Source: JAHFUS01 sp035689115 (GTDB lineage Bacteria; Actinomycetota; Acidimicrobiia; Acidimicrobiales; GCA-2861595). From it: DNA of 20,537 nt. Where the stretch lies: assembly GCA_035689115.1 (NCBI GenBank), contig DASSMA010000036.1, positions 1 to 20,537 of the forward strand. Reading direction: 5' to 3'. Below the pieces are notes generated by a model, which was not told the DNA's origin, ran no database searches, and saw only the letters and a list, made by a program, of their open reading frames with translations. Shown piece after piece: positions 12,606 through 20,537 of the stretch (positions are counted from its first letter, which is position 1; each line of letters opens with the position of its first letter). A program made the translations under genes and the position numbers.

Positions 12606-13094
12606 TTAGGGAAGGGCCTCGTTGAGCTTCTGCTCGGCCTCTTCCTCGGAGACGCCGATGGCGAACGTGAGCTCGGACACGAGGATCTGGCGGGCCCGGG
12701 TGAGCATGCGCTTCTCGCCGGCCGACAGCCCCTTGTCCTTGTCACGGATCGAGAGGTTCCGCACGACCTCGGCCACCTGGTAGATGTCGCCCGACTTGAG
12801 CTTCTCCACGTGGTTCTTGTAGCGGCGCGACCAGTTGGTGGGCATGCGCGCCTCCTTCTTGCGAAGGACGGCGAACACCTCCTCGACCTCCTCGTCGTTG
12901 ATGACCTCCCGCAGCCCGACCTCGTCGGTGTTGTCGCACGGAACCATGAGGGTGAGGTCCCCGTACGCCAGCTTCAGAACCAGGTACTCCTTTGTCTCTC
13001 CGAAGGCTTCCTTCTGCTCCCGCTTTTCGATCACCGCCGCCCCGTGGTGTGGATACACGACCTTGTCGCCGACGTCGAACGCAGTTTCAGACAT
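12606..13094 (-). CDS. carD: CarD-family RNA polymerase-binding transcription regulator
   Basis: A 162-residue CarD/CdnL protein, which binds the RNA polymerase beta subunit and stabilises open promoter complexes, notably at rRNA promoters. The N-terminal interaction domain starts AFDVGDKVVYPHHGAAVIEK and includes KEYLVLKLAYGDLTLMVPCD. The C-terminal helical DNA-binding domain has MPTNWSRRYKNHVEKLKSGD and ends with LSAGEKRMLTRARQILVSEL. The length is typical. ATG 13094 (MSETAFDVGDK) is preceded by GGGAGAGGT and is preferred over an upstream in-frame start at 13133. Candidate promoter elements upstream are TTGTCC (13157-13162) and TACCCT (13133-13138), 18 bp apart. An imperfect inverted repeat GATACCC-GCAA-GGGTACC follows that -10. 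Confidence 0.95.
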   Translation of the reverse strand: MSETAFDVGDKVVYPHHGAAVIEKREQKEAFGETKEYLVLKLAYGDLTLMVPCDNTDEVGLREVINDEEVEEVFAVLRKKEARMPTNWSRRYKNHVEKLKSGDIYQVAEVVRNLSIRDKDKGLSAGEKRMLTRARQILVSELTFAIGVSEEEAEQKLNEALP

Positions 13095-13183
13095 ACCTCT
13101 CCCGAGATCGATACGAAGGGGGGATACCCGCAAGGGTACCGGTGCCGGAGCGGAGCGGACAACTCGTTCGGTGCCGGCGCACC

Positions 13184-13189
13184 TAGCAT
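13184..13189 (+). promoter_or_regulatory. Candidate -10 box for the Crp/Fnr gene
   Basis: TAGCAT, with a predicted start near 13196, three bases before the ATG at 13199, giving an almost leaderless mRNA. No convincing -35 is visible. It shares the 104-bp intergenic region with the divergent carD promoter. Confidence 0.45.
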
Positions 13190-13198
13190 TGCCCGCTC

Positions 13199-13864
13199 AT
13201 GGGCGACGACATCGCCGGCCTCCTCGCCGGCTCCGAGCTGTTCGCCGGACTGGACGCCGAGGCACTGGCCGCGCTGGCCGCGGCGAGCGCCAGCCGGTCC
13301 TTCGTCCGCAACGACGTGGTGTTCGCCGAGGGGGCGCCGGCGGCCGAGCTGTACGTGATCCGCGCCGGCCGGGTGGCGATGGCCAAACGGTCCACCGGGG
13401 GCCGCGAATCGGTGGTGGCGGTGCTCGGGCCGGGCGAGGTCTTCGGGGAGATGAGCCTGTTCGACGGCGAGGGGCGCTCCACGGAGGCACGGGCCCTCGA
13501 CCCGGCCGACATGGTGGTGGTGCCGTATCCGGCCGCCCGCGGCGCGCTGGTCGCCAACCCCGCCAACCTCTGGGCGGTGGCCGTGCTGCTCGCCCGCCGG
13601 CTGCGCGCCACCGACGAGGCCCTGGCCGACAACGTCTTCCTCGACGTCCCGGCCCGCACCGCCAAGCGCCTGCTCGAACTGGCCGGCGACGGCGACTTCA
13701 GCCCCGCCCTCACCCAGGAGGAGCTGGCCGCCATGGTGGGCGCCTCCCGGGAGCGGGTCAACAAGGCCATCGGGCTGTTCGTGCGCCTCGGCTGGGTCGA
13801 GCAGTCCGGCCGGCGCTACCGGGTCGTCGACCGCGAGCGGCTGGCCTCCTGCGCCGCCGAATAG
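13199..13864 (+). CDS. Crp/Fnr-family transcriptional regulator
   Basis: A 221-residue regulator. The N-terminal cyclic-nucleotide-binding barrel (10-125) has the phosphate-binding cassette VFGEMSLFDGEGRSTEARA (81-99), retaining Glu84, Arg93 and Ser94, as in cAMP-binding Crp. A long dimer helix follows (NLWAVAVLLARRLRATDEAL). The winged helix-turn-helix is at about 171-198 (LTQEELAAMVGASRERVNKA then IGLFVRLGW). No iron-sulfur cysteines of Fnr type are present (one Cys, near the C-terminus). Ligand binding to cAMP is plausible but not shown. It is divergent from carD and convergent with the dienelactone hydrolase gene, with 5 bp between their stops. Confidence 0.92.
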   Translation: MGDDIAGLLAGSELFAGLDAEALAALAAASASRSFVRNDVVFAEGAPAAELYVIRAGRVAMAKRSTGGRESVVAVLGPGEVFGEMSLFDGEGRSTEARALDPADMVVVPYPAARGALVANPANLWAVAVLLARRLRATDEALADNVFLDVPARTAKRLLELAGDGDFSPALTQEELAAMVGASRERVNKAIGLFVRLGWVEQSGRRYRVVDRERLASCAAE

Positions 13865-13869
13865 CCGCT

Positions 13870-14511
13870 TCAGGACAGGAACTTCGCCACCCGGGCCCAC
13901 GCGTCGGCGGCGTCGTCGGGGCGGTGGGTGGGGCGGGCGGGGTCGTGGGCGAAGCCGTGCTCGCCTTCGGGGTAGAAGGCGACCTCCACGTGGGGCAGGG
14001 CGCGCAGGGCGTCGGCGTCCTCGGGCGGGCAGAAGTCGTCGCGGCCGGCGACGACGGCCAGCACGGGGACCGTGGCGGCCCGCAGCAGGTCGAGGGGCTG
14101 GGCGTGGCCGGGACGGGCCCACGGCACACGTACCATGCCGTAGAAGGCCGCCACCCGGTCGAAGCGCCCGGTGGACGAGGCCTTGAAGGCCCACATGCCG
14201 CCCTGGCAGAAGCCCAGGACCGCCACCGGCTCGACGCCGAGCAGGTCGGCCGCCGCCGTGAGGTCGGCGAACATCCGGTCGTCGTCGTTGGAGCCGATCT
14301 CCCGCTCCTCCCGGGCCAGGTGCTCGCGGCCGGGGAACGGCTCGACGGCGGCCACCGCCCACCCGTGCTCGGAGGCCAGGCGGGCGCAGTGGTCGTCGAA
14401 GAGTGGCCGCAGCCCCATGATGTCGGGCACCAGCACGAGCCCCCGGCTCGGGTGGCCGTCGGGGCGGGCCACCTCCACCGGCGTGCCGGACGCAAGCGTC
14501 TGGCGGCTCAC
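13870..14511 (-). CDS. Dienelactone hydrolase family alpha/beta hydrolase
   Basis: A 213-residue alpha/beta hydrolase with the cysteine triad of dienelactone hydrolases: Cys102 in LGFCQGGMW, Asp158 in GRDDFCPPED and His185 in GEHGFAHDP. LVLVPDIMGLRPLFDDHCAR (26-45) is the conserved N-terminal segment. The substrate is unknown; many family members are general carboxylesterases and no aromatic-degradation genes are nearby. The GTG at 14511 overlaps the disA stop (GTGA, 14508-14511), so it is translated with disA, an unusual partner for the c-di-AMP cyclase. Confidence 0.88.
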   Translation of the reverse strand: MSRQTLASGTPVEVARPDGHPSRGLVLVPDIMGLRPLFDDHCARLASEHGWAVAAVEPFPGREHLAREEREIGSNDDDRMFADLTAAADLLGVEPVAVLGFCQGGMWAFKASSTGRFDRVAAFYGMVRVPWARPGHAQPLDLLRAATVPVLAVVAGRDDFCPPEDADALRALPHVEVAFYPEGEHGFAHDPARPTHRPDDAADAWARVAKFLS

Positions 14512-15581
14512 GCGTAACGGTCGAGGATCGACGTCTCGGCCAGCCGGGACAGGCCCTCCTTGATGGCCCGGGCCCGCACCTCGCCCACGCCCTCCACGTC
14601 GTCGAGCTCGTCGGTCGAGGCCCGCAGGATCTTCTGCAGGCTGCCGAAGCGGCCGACGATGTTCTCGATGATCTGGTCGGGCAGGCGGGGGATCTTGGAC
14701 AGCAGCCGGTAACCACGCGGCTGCACGCCCGTCTCCAGCTCGCTGGCGTCGACCGGGAGGTGCAGCACGCCGACCACCGACTTGAGGTCGAGCAGGTCCT
14801 CGGTGGAGAGCGCCGAGAGGGCCTCCATGGCCTTGTCGAGGCGCCAGCGGGGCCGGTCCTGGAAGTAGTCCTTGATCACCAGCCGGCGGTCGTCGTCGAC
14901 GCCGCCCATCAGCTCCTCCAGCTGGAGCAGCACCAGGCGGCCGTCGGTGCCCAGCTCGACGATGTAGCCGAGGATCTCCTCGGCGATGCGGCTCACCATC
15001 TCGGCCCGCTGGAGGACGGTGACGACGTCGCGCACGGTGACGAGGTCCTCCACCTCCAGGGCGGACAGGGCGCCGTTGACGGCGTCGAGGCGGGTCTTGT
15101 AGCGCTCCAGCGTCTGGAGGGCCTGGTTGGCCCTGGTGACCAGCCGGGGGACGGGCTCGAGGGGGTGCTTCCGGTCGTGGCGGTAGACGGCGATGATCGA
15201 CATGTCCTCCGACACCGAGATCACCGGCACGTCGACCGACCGGGCGACCCGCTCGGCCGTGCGGTGCCGGGTGCCGGTCTCGGACGTGGGGACGTTGGGG
15301 TTGGGCACCAGGTGGACGTTGGCCCGGGCGATGCGGCTGGCGTCGGAGGCCAGGATGATGGCGCCGTCCATCTTCGCCAGCTCCGACAGCCGCTGGGGCG
15401 TGAACTCGGCGTCGAGCAGGAAGCCGCCCGAGCAGATGGCCAGCACGTCGGGACCGTCGCCGACGACGATGAGGGCGCCCATGTTGGCCTGGAGGATGCG
15501 GTCGAGGCCCTCGCGGAGCGGCCGGCCGGGGGCGACGGCGCTCAGGGCATCGGTCATCGCCGTGCTGCGCCGGCTGAGCAC
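14508..15581 (-). CDS. disA: DNA-integrity scanning diadenylate cyclase DisA
   Basis: A 357-residue protein that makes cyclic di-AMP from two ATP and scans DNA for branched structures. The N-terminal DAC domain has the catalytic DGAIILASD (72-80) and GTRHRTAER (103-111). A linker helix region follows, then a C-terminal helix-hairpin-helix region (LPDQIIENIVGRFGSLQKIL, DDVEGVGEVRARAIKEGL). I chose GTG 15581 over ATG 15557 because TAGAAT sits exactly 6 nt upstream, the geometry of a leaderless transcript beginning at that GTG; neither start has a ribosome binding site. It follows radA by 14 bp, the usual arrangement: DisA and RadA interact in Bacillus. Confidence 0.96.
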   Translation of the reverse strand: MLSRRSTAMTDALSAVAPGRPLREGLDRILQANMGALIVVGDGPDVLAICSGGFLLDAEFTPQRLSELAKMDGAIILASDASRIARANVHLVPNPNVPTSETGTRHRTAERVARSVDVPVISVSEDMSIIAVYRHDRKHPLEPVPRLVTRANQALQTLERYKTRLDAVNGALSALEVEDLVTVRDVVTVLQRAEMVSRIAEEILGYIVELGTDGRLVLLQLEELMGGVDDDRRLVIKDYFQDRPRWRLDKAMEALSALSTEDLLDLKSVVGVLHLPVDASELETGVQPRGYRLLSKIPRLPDQIIENIVGRFGSLQKILRASTDELDDVEGVGEVRARAIKEGLSRLAETSILDRYA

Positions 15582-15587
15582 GGCGAG

Positions 15588-15593
15588 ATTCTA
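15588..15593 (-). promoter_or_regulatory. -10 box TAGAAT of a leaderless disA transcript
   Basis: TAGAAT on the minus strand ends 6 nt before the GTG at 15581, so +1 would be the G of the start codon. It would allow disA, with the hydrolase behind it, to be expressed apart from radA. No clear -35. Confidence 0.5.
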
Positions 15594-15595
15594 GA

Positions 15596-16951
15596 TCAGC
15601 TACAGGTGATTCCCAGCCTCCGCAGCGCGTGGGAGAGGGTGGCGCAGCGGAGCAGCTCCAGCCCGGGAGGGCCGTCGGGCCCCGACGGCCCCACCACGGC
15701 CTGCCGGAAGCCGAGGCGGGCGGCCTCGGCCAGCCGGCGGGCGGCCGACCCGACCTGGCGCACCTCGCCCGCCAGACCGACCTCCCCACATGCCGCCAGG
15801 TCGGCGGGCACGACCACCCCGGAGCGGGCCGACGCCAGCGCCAGGGCCAGCGCCAGGTCGCCGGCCGGCTCGGTGATGCGCACGCCGCCCACGGCCGAGG
15901 CGTAGACGTCCTGCTCGCCGAACGGGACGTTGGCCCGGCTGGCCAGCACGGCGATCACCAGCGACAGCCGCCCCCCGTCGAGCCCTTGGGCCGACCGCCT
16001 GGGCACCGGGATCGCCGACTTGGTGACCAGGGCCTGCACCTCGACCAGCAGCGGCCGGTGGCCCTCCATGGCGGCGGCCACCACCGAGCCGGCCACGCCG
16101 GTGCGGCGGTCGCCCAGGAAGAGGGCCCCCGGGTCGGGCACGCCGATCAGCCCGGCCTCCGCCATCTCGAACAGCCCCAGCTCGCCGGTGGGGCCGAAGC
16201 GGTGCTTGACCGCCCGCAGCATGCGCAGGGCGTGGTGGCGGTCGCCCTCGAACGACAGCACCGTGTCGACCACGTGCTCCAGTACCCGGGGGCCGGCCAG
16301 GGTGCCGTCCTTGGTGACGTGGCCGACCAGCACGACGGCGGTGCCCCGCTGCTTGGCCAGCCCCACCAGCCGGTGGGCGCACTCCCGCACCTGGACCACC
16401 GACCCGGGCGCCGAGCCGATCTCCCGGTCGTAGAGCGTCTGCACCGAGTCGACGATGACCACGTGGGGCTCGACCTCCTCGACGGCGGCCACGACCGCGT
16501 CGAGCGCCGTCTCGGCGACGATCCACAGGTCCGGCCGGAGGGCGCCGAGCCGCTCGGCCCGCAGCCGCACCTGCTGCTTGGACTCCTCGGCCGACACCAG
16601 CAGGCACCGGGCGCCGGCGCCGGCCATGGCGGCCGCCGCCTGGAGGAGCAGGGTGGACTTGCCGATGCCCGGCTCGCCCCCCACGAGGGTGACCGACCCG
16701 GGCACCAGCCCGCCGCCCAACACCCGGTCGAGCTCGCCGATGCCGGTGGGCCGCGTCGCCCACTGCCCGAGGTCGACGTCGGCCACCAGCACCGGGCGGT
16801 CGGCGGCCGGCGCCGCCGCCGGGCGGGGGCGGGCATCCTCCAGCTCCTCCACGAGCGTGTTCCAGTCGCCGCACGAGGGGCAGCGGCCTGCCCACCGGGC
16901 CGACGCCCCCCCGCAGGCCGTGCACCGGTGGATCGTCCGCAGCTTCGCCAC
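15596..16951 (-). CDS. radA: DNA repair protein RadA (Sms), RecA-like branch-migration ATPase
   Basis: A 451-residue protein. An N-terminal zinc finger (Cys10-x2-Cys13, Cys24-x2-Cys27) precedes the RecA-like ATPase with Walker A GGEPGIGKST (91-100), AEESKQQVRLRAERL (121-135), Walker B VVIVDSVQTLYD (164-175) and the RadA motif, here KHRFG (249-253) instead of the usual KNRFG. A Lon-protease-like C-terminal domain (about 280-451) includes SAQGLDGGRLSLVIAVL and ASAVGGVRITEPAGDLALAL, without protease function. RadA promotes branch migration in recombinational repair. The GTG at 16951 has no ribosome binding site; TAGCCT lies 7 nt upstream. Confidence 0.96.
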   Translation of the reverse strand: MAKLRTIHRCTACGGASARWAGRCPSCGDWNTLVEELEDARPRPAAAPAADRPVLVADVDLGQWATRPTGIGELDRVLGGGLVPGSVTLVGGEPGIGKSTLLLQAAAAMAGAGARCLLVSAEESKQQVRLRAERLGALRPDLWIVAETALDAVVAAVEEVEPHVVIVDSVQTLYDREIGSAPGSVVQVRECAHRLVGLAKQRGTAVVLVGHVTKDGTLAGPRVLEHVVDTVLSFEGDRHHALRMLRAVKHRFGPTGELGLFEMAEAGLIGVPDPGALFLGDRRTGVAGSVVAAAMEGHRPLLVEVQALVTKSAIPVPRRSAQGLDGGRLSLVIAVLASRANVPFGEQDVYASAVGGVRITEPAGDLALALALASARSGVVVPADLAACGEVGLAGEVRQVGSAARRLAEAARLGFRQAVVGPSGPDGPPGLELLRCATLSHALRRLGITCS

Positions 16952-16958
16952 GGCGACC

Positions 16959-16964
16959 AGGCTA
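16959..16964 (-). promoter_or_regulatory. Candidate leaderless -10 box of radA
   Basis: TAGCCT on the minus strand, 7 nt before the GTG at 16951, fits a leaderless start one base before or at the GTG. It is a short motif in GC-rich DNA, so support is modest. Confidence 0.4.
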
Positions 16965-17245
16965 CGGAGGGGGTGCGACAGCCACCGGGATCAGCACGCC
17001 CAGGGGCCGAGCGGCCGCCCGTCTGGGCGTCCACAGCCAGGGCCCTGCACGGTCTGCAGGCGCAGTTGATCTGGCCGGGCTGCACCGTCGAGGCCGCGGG
17101 CGCGGGCTCCGCCAGGGCGGAGACGCACATGCCGAGCGCCCCGAGACGTTGGTCGGCCGGTCGGCCGTGCTGGGACTCTGTACGGCAACCGACCGAGGCG
17201 GAAGGGGGAGCACTCCCGCCGAGGCGCCCTGCGCCGCCCCCCCGG
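16965..17245. other. Noncoding or unassigned stretch between LppM-like gene and radA
   Basis: About 280 bp with open frames on both strands but no convincing gene. One minus frame reads LGALGMCVSALAEPAPAAST near 17150-17095 and then a Cys-rich stretch, resembling an exported-protein start, but it has no upstream ribosome binding site and runs into radA out of frame. GGGAG/CTCCC arms near 17205-17216 could be a weak hairpin after the LppM-like gene. Confidence 0.4.
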
Positions 17246-17995
17246 TCAGATCCGCCGGCGCCGGCGGACGAGGACGGCGAGGAGGGCGAGGCAGCACAGG
17301 ACGGCCACGCCGGCCAGGACCAGGCTGCGCACGTTCCAGGCCTGCGAGGAGGCGGCGACGGTGGTGCTGCTCCCGAGCGGGACCGGCCACACCGCCGACC
17401 CGCCCCGGGCCCTCGGGGCGTTCGAGGTCACCGTGCCGGGGAGGTTGCCGACCAGCTCCACACCCACGACCTGCGAGAGCGGCTTCCCGAGCTGGCGCTC
17501 CAGCGCCGCCGGGTCGAGCCCCAGGTCGGGAGAGCCGAGGACCTTGGCCAGCTCCGGGTCCCCGAAGGCGGCCAGGCCGGCCCGCAGGTCCACCGTCCCC
17601 TGCAGGGCCGTGGTGGTCTTCCAGAACCGCCGCTTCGTGGTGAGGCGTAACGACGAGAACGGCCCCCCGCTGCCGCTCAGCTCCTGGATGGCCCGTTGGG
17701 CCCCGTCGGCCGAGGCGAAGGGCTTCTCCACCCGCAGGCCGAGCCCGCCGCCGGGGCGCCGGTAGGGACCCTCGACGGCCCACCCGGCCCGTTCCAGGTC
17801 GTCCACCCGCAGCTGGGAGGCCAGGTCGGGCACCTGGGCGGCGGCCTCGGCGTCCAGGTTCACCGTGGCCCGCACGTGCCCCGAGCCCCCCGCACCCTGG
17901 GCGACCTCCACCGAGAGGTCGGCCCGACAGGCCCCGAGGAGGAGGACGGCCAGCACGGCCAGGGCCACCCGCGTCGTGCCCCGGCCGCATGCCAC
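17246..17995 (-). CDS. LppM/DUF3153-like lipoprotein with C-terminal membrane anchor
   Basis: A 249-residue envelope protein. The N-terminal lipoprotein signal VALAVLAVLLLGAC (10-23) has the lipobox LLGAC with acyl-Cys23. The extracytoplasmic domain (RADLSVEVAQGAGGSGHVRA, then KRRFWKTTTALQGTVDLRAG) resembles the DUF3153/LppM family of actinobacteria. A C-terminal membrane helix (about 225-242, SLVLAGVAVLCCLALLAVL) ends in a stop-transfer RRRRR. This layout matches mycobacterial LppM as I recall it; function is unproven. The GTG at 17995 has no ribosome binding site but TAACGT lies exactly 6 nt upstream, as for disA. It is divergent from the exported metalloprotease-like gene. Confidence 0.78.
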   Translation of the reverse strand: MACGRGTTRVALAVLAVLLLGACRADLSVEVAQGAGGSGHVRATVNLDAEAAAQVPDLASQLRVDDLERAGWAVEGPYRRPGGGLGLRVEKPFASADGAQRAIQELSGSGGPFSSLRLTTKRRFWKTTTALQGTVDLRAGLAAFGDPELAKVLGSPDLGLDPAALERQLGKPLSQVVGVELVGNLPGTVTSNAPRARGGSAVWPVPLGSSTTVAASSQAWNVRSLVLAGVAVLCCLALLAVLVRRRRRI

Positions 17996-18001
17996 TGCAC
18001 G

Positions 18002-18007
18002 ACGTTA
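18002..18007 (-). promoter_or_regulatory. -10 box TAACGT of a leaderless LppM-like transcript
   Basis: TAACGT on the minus strand ends 6 nt before the GTG at 17995, placing +1 on the start codon. It abuts the palindrome at 18009-18025. Confidence 0.45.
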
Positions 18008-18008
18008 A

Positions 18009-18025
18009 GTCACGGTCAGGTGACC
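18009..18025. promoter_or_regulatory. Palindromic candidate operator in divergent promoter region
   Basis: Two nested symmetries: GTCAC-N6-GTGAC (18009-18024) and the perfect palindrome GGTCA-GG-TGACC (18014-18025). They lie directly behind the minus-strand -10 at 18002-18007 and 3 bp before the plus-strand -35 at 18028, so one bound regulator could affect both genes. The regulator is unknown; the pattern is not the Crp TGTGA-N6-TCACA site. Confidence 0.5.
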
Positions 18026-18027
18026 AC

Positions 18028-18056
18028 TTGGCAGAGGCCCCCGGGTCCGCTATAGG
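18028..18056 (+). promoter_or_regulatory. Promoter of the matrixin-like gene (-35 TTGGCA, -10 TATAGG)
   Basis: TTGGCA (18028-18033) and TATAGG (18051-18056) are separated by 17 bp. Transcription would start near 18063, leaving a leader of about 80 nt before the ATG at 18142. The leader is GC-rich without a riboswitch I recognise. Confidence 0.6.
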
Positions 18057-18141
18057 TAGCGAGGCGGCCCAGGTGTGACGGCGGGCTTCGGTGGCGCCAC
18101 GCGCCGCGGCCGCGCACCCATTGCACAAGGAGCCGAAGCCG

Positions 18142-18909
18142 ATGCGAATCCGCCGCCTGCTGCTCGTCCCCCTCGCCGCCGCATTGGCCCTCGTCGCCAC
18201 CACCTCTGGCCCGGCGTCGGCCACCCACGCCTGGGGCAGCTACCACTGGGCGAGGACCGCCAACCCGTTCACCGTGAAGCTGGGCGACAACCTCTCCTCG
18301 ACGTGGACCTCCTACCTCGCCGATGCGTCCACCGACTGGTCGAAGTCGACGGTGCTCGACACAACGGTCGTCGCGGGCCGGACCGGCGGCCGCTGCCGGC
18401 CCACCTCGGGCCGGGTGGAGGTCTGCAACTCCACCTACGGCAACAACGGCTGGCTGGGGGTGGCGTCCATCTGGGCCAGCGGCAGCCACATCACCCAGGG
18501 CACGGTCAAGCTCAACGACTCCTACTTCAACACCGCGGCCTACAACACGTCGGCCTGGCGCCACCTGGTCACCTGCCAGGAGGTCGGGCACACCTTCGGC
18601 CTGGCCCACCAGGACGAGAACTTCAACAACGCCAACCTCGGGACGTGCATGGACTACACGAACGACCCGTCCACCAACCAGCACCCGAACGCCCACGACT
18701 ACGACGAGCTGGCCCTGATCTACGCCCACCTCGACTCCACCACCACGGTTGGCGCGGCGGCTCCCGGCGCCAGCGCCGCCGGCTCCGGCAACAGCGAGGC
18801 CGAGTGGGGCCGGGCGGTCGGGACCTCGGCCGACGGCCGCCCCGACCTGTTCGTGCGGGAGCTGGGCAACGACCAGCAGGTCTTCACCTTCGTGGTCTGG
18901 GCCGGGTAG
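18142..18909 (+). CDS. Exported matrixin-like metalloprotease homologue with QExxH motif
   Basis: A 255-residue protein. Signal peptide: RIRR, hydrophobic LLLVPLAAALALVATT, then ASA with cleavage likely after Ala27. The matrixin/metzincin-type helix reads TCQEVGHTFGLAHQDENF (144-161): Glu147, His150 and His156 match HExxHxxGxxH but the first zinc ligand is Gln146 instead of His. A downstream Met170 in GTCMDYT matches the Met-turn. Four Cys (85, 95, 145, 169) suggest two disulfides. The region before it (NSTYGNNGWLGVASIWASGS) resembles a metzincin beta edge strand. It may be an inactive or altered-zinc protease, or a clade where Gln is normal. The ATG at 18142 has AAGGAG 9 nt upstream. A strong hairpin terminates it. 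Confidence 0.82.
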   Translation: MRIRRLLLVPLAAALALVATTSGPASATHAWGSYHWARTANPFTVKLGDNLSSTWTSYLADASTDWSKSTVLDTTVVAGRTGGRCRPTSGRVEVCNSTYGNNGWLGVASIWASGSHITQGTVKLNDSYFNTAAYNTSAWRHLVTCQEVGHTFGLAHQDENFNNANLGTCMDYTNDPSTNQHPNAHDYDELALIYAHLDSTTTVGAAAPGASAAGSGNSEAEWGRAVGTSADGRPDLFVRELGNDQQVFTFVVWAG

Positions 18910-18924
18910 CAGGCCCGGGACAGC

Positions 18925-18956
18925 ACGAGGCCCCGCCCTTGCGGGCGGGGCCTCGT
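18925..18956. terminator. Bidirectional hairpin terminator between matrixin-like gene and clpC
   Basis: Perfect 14-bp stem, ACGAGGCCCCGCCC (18925-18938) and GGGCGGGGCCTCGT (18943-18956), with a TTGC loop. It lies 16 bp after the plus-strand stop and 26 bp after the clpC stop on the other strand, so it can serve both convergent genes. No T-run, as is common in high-GC actinobacteria. Confidence 0.8.
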
Positions 18957-18981
18957 CGCGTCCTGTGCCGTGTGCGGGCGC

Positions 18982-20537
<1,556 letters not shown>

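Noticed and set aside
16990..17188. Small minus-strand ORFs between the LppM-like gene and radA, one Cys-rich
   Set aside because: No ribosome binding site, no recognisable domain, and one overlaps deep into radA in another frame.
18057..18141. GC-rich 5' leader of the matrixin-like gene as a possible riboswitch
   Set aside because: None of the conserved cores I know (SAM, cobalamin, ydaO, TPP, GEMM) could be found.

Overview
The window is high-GC, GC3-biased chromosomal DNA from an actinobacterium. CarD, a paired DUF3263/LytR_C locus, GTG/TTG starts, extended TANNNT -10 boxes placed 6-10 nt before start codons (leaderless style), and a Bacillus-SigH-type sigma factor inside the clpC-radA-disA-carD-ispD/F-rlmB block suggest a deep-branching lineage, possibly Acidimicrobiia. 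The class is an inference from memory of gene content, not a computed placement. No insertion sequence, prophage or CRISPR array was seen.

Layout. 1-2.96 kb, all minus strand: the 5' end of groEL (running off the left edge) with a promoter embedded between two CIRCE operators; an orphan receiver-domain protein; and a two-gene module of a small MoaD/ThiS-type ubiquitin-like sulfur carrier and a zinc-ribbon threonine-synthase-like PLP enzyme. A SAM-I (S-box) riboswitch lies directly in front of that module. 2.96-6.1 kb: glycerate kinase (-), divergent trehalose-6-phosphate synthase (+), and trehalose-phosphatase (-) overlapping it tail to tail. 6.2-8.6 kb: a putative lipoprotein (+), a LytR_C/VirR-like membrane protein and its DUF3263 partner (-), a probable frameshifted relic of an exported Pro-rich protein with a terminator (+), and tRNA-Thr(UGU) (+).

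8.6-20.5 kb holds an ancient syntenic block, read leftwards on the minus strand: clpC (partial), [LppM-like lipoprotein], radA, disA, [dienelactone hydrolase], carD, a yacL-type PIN/TRAM protein, an ispD-ispF fusion, a 27-codon mini-ORF, rlmB and sigH. Bacillus subtilis has clpC-radA-disA-yacL-ispD-ispF-...-rlmB-...-sigH in the same order. Plus-strand insertions are a Crp/Fnr regulator (next to carD) and an exported matrixin-like protein whose HExxH motif reads QExxH.

Most interesting items: (1) the SAM-riboswitch-controlled threonine-synthase-like plus sulfur-carrier pair, whose carrier ends Gly-Gly-Leu-Ala and may need trimming, suggesting protein-thiocarboxylate-dependent sulfur amino-acid synthesis; (2) the 27-codon ORF joined to both neighbours by ATGA overlaps where cysS commonly sits in actinobacteria; (3) hairpins at the starts of yacL and rlmB; (4) the noncanonical matrixin. 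Starts and motifs were read by eye; no database search was run.
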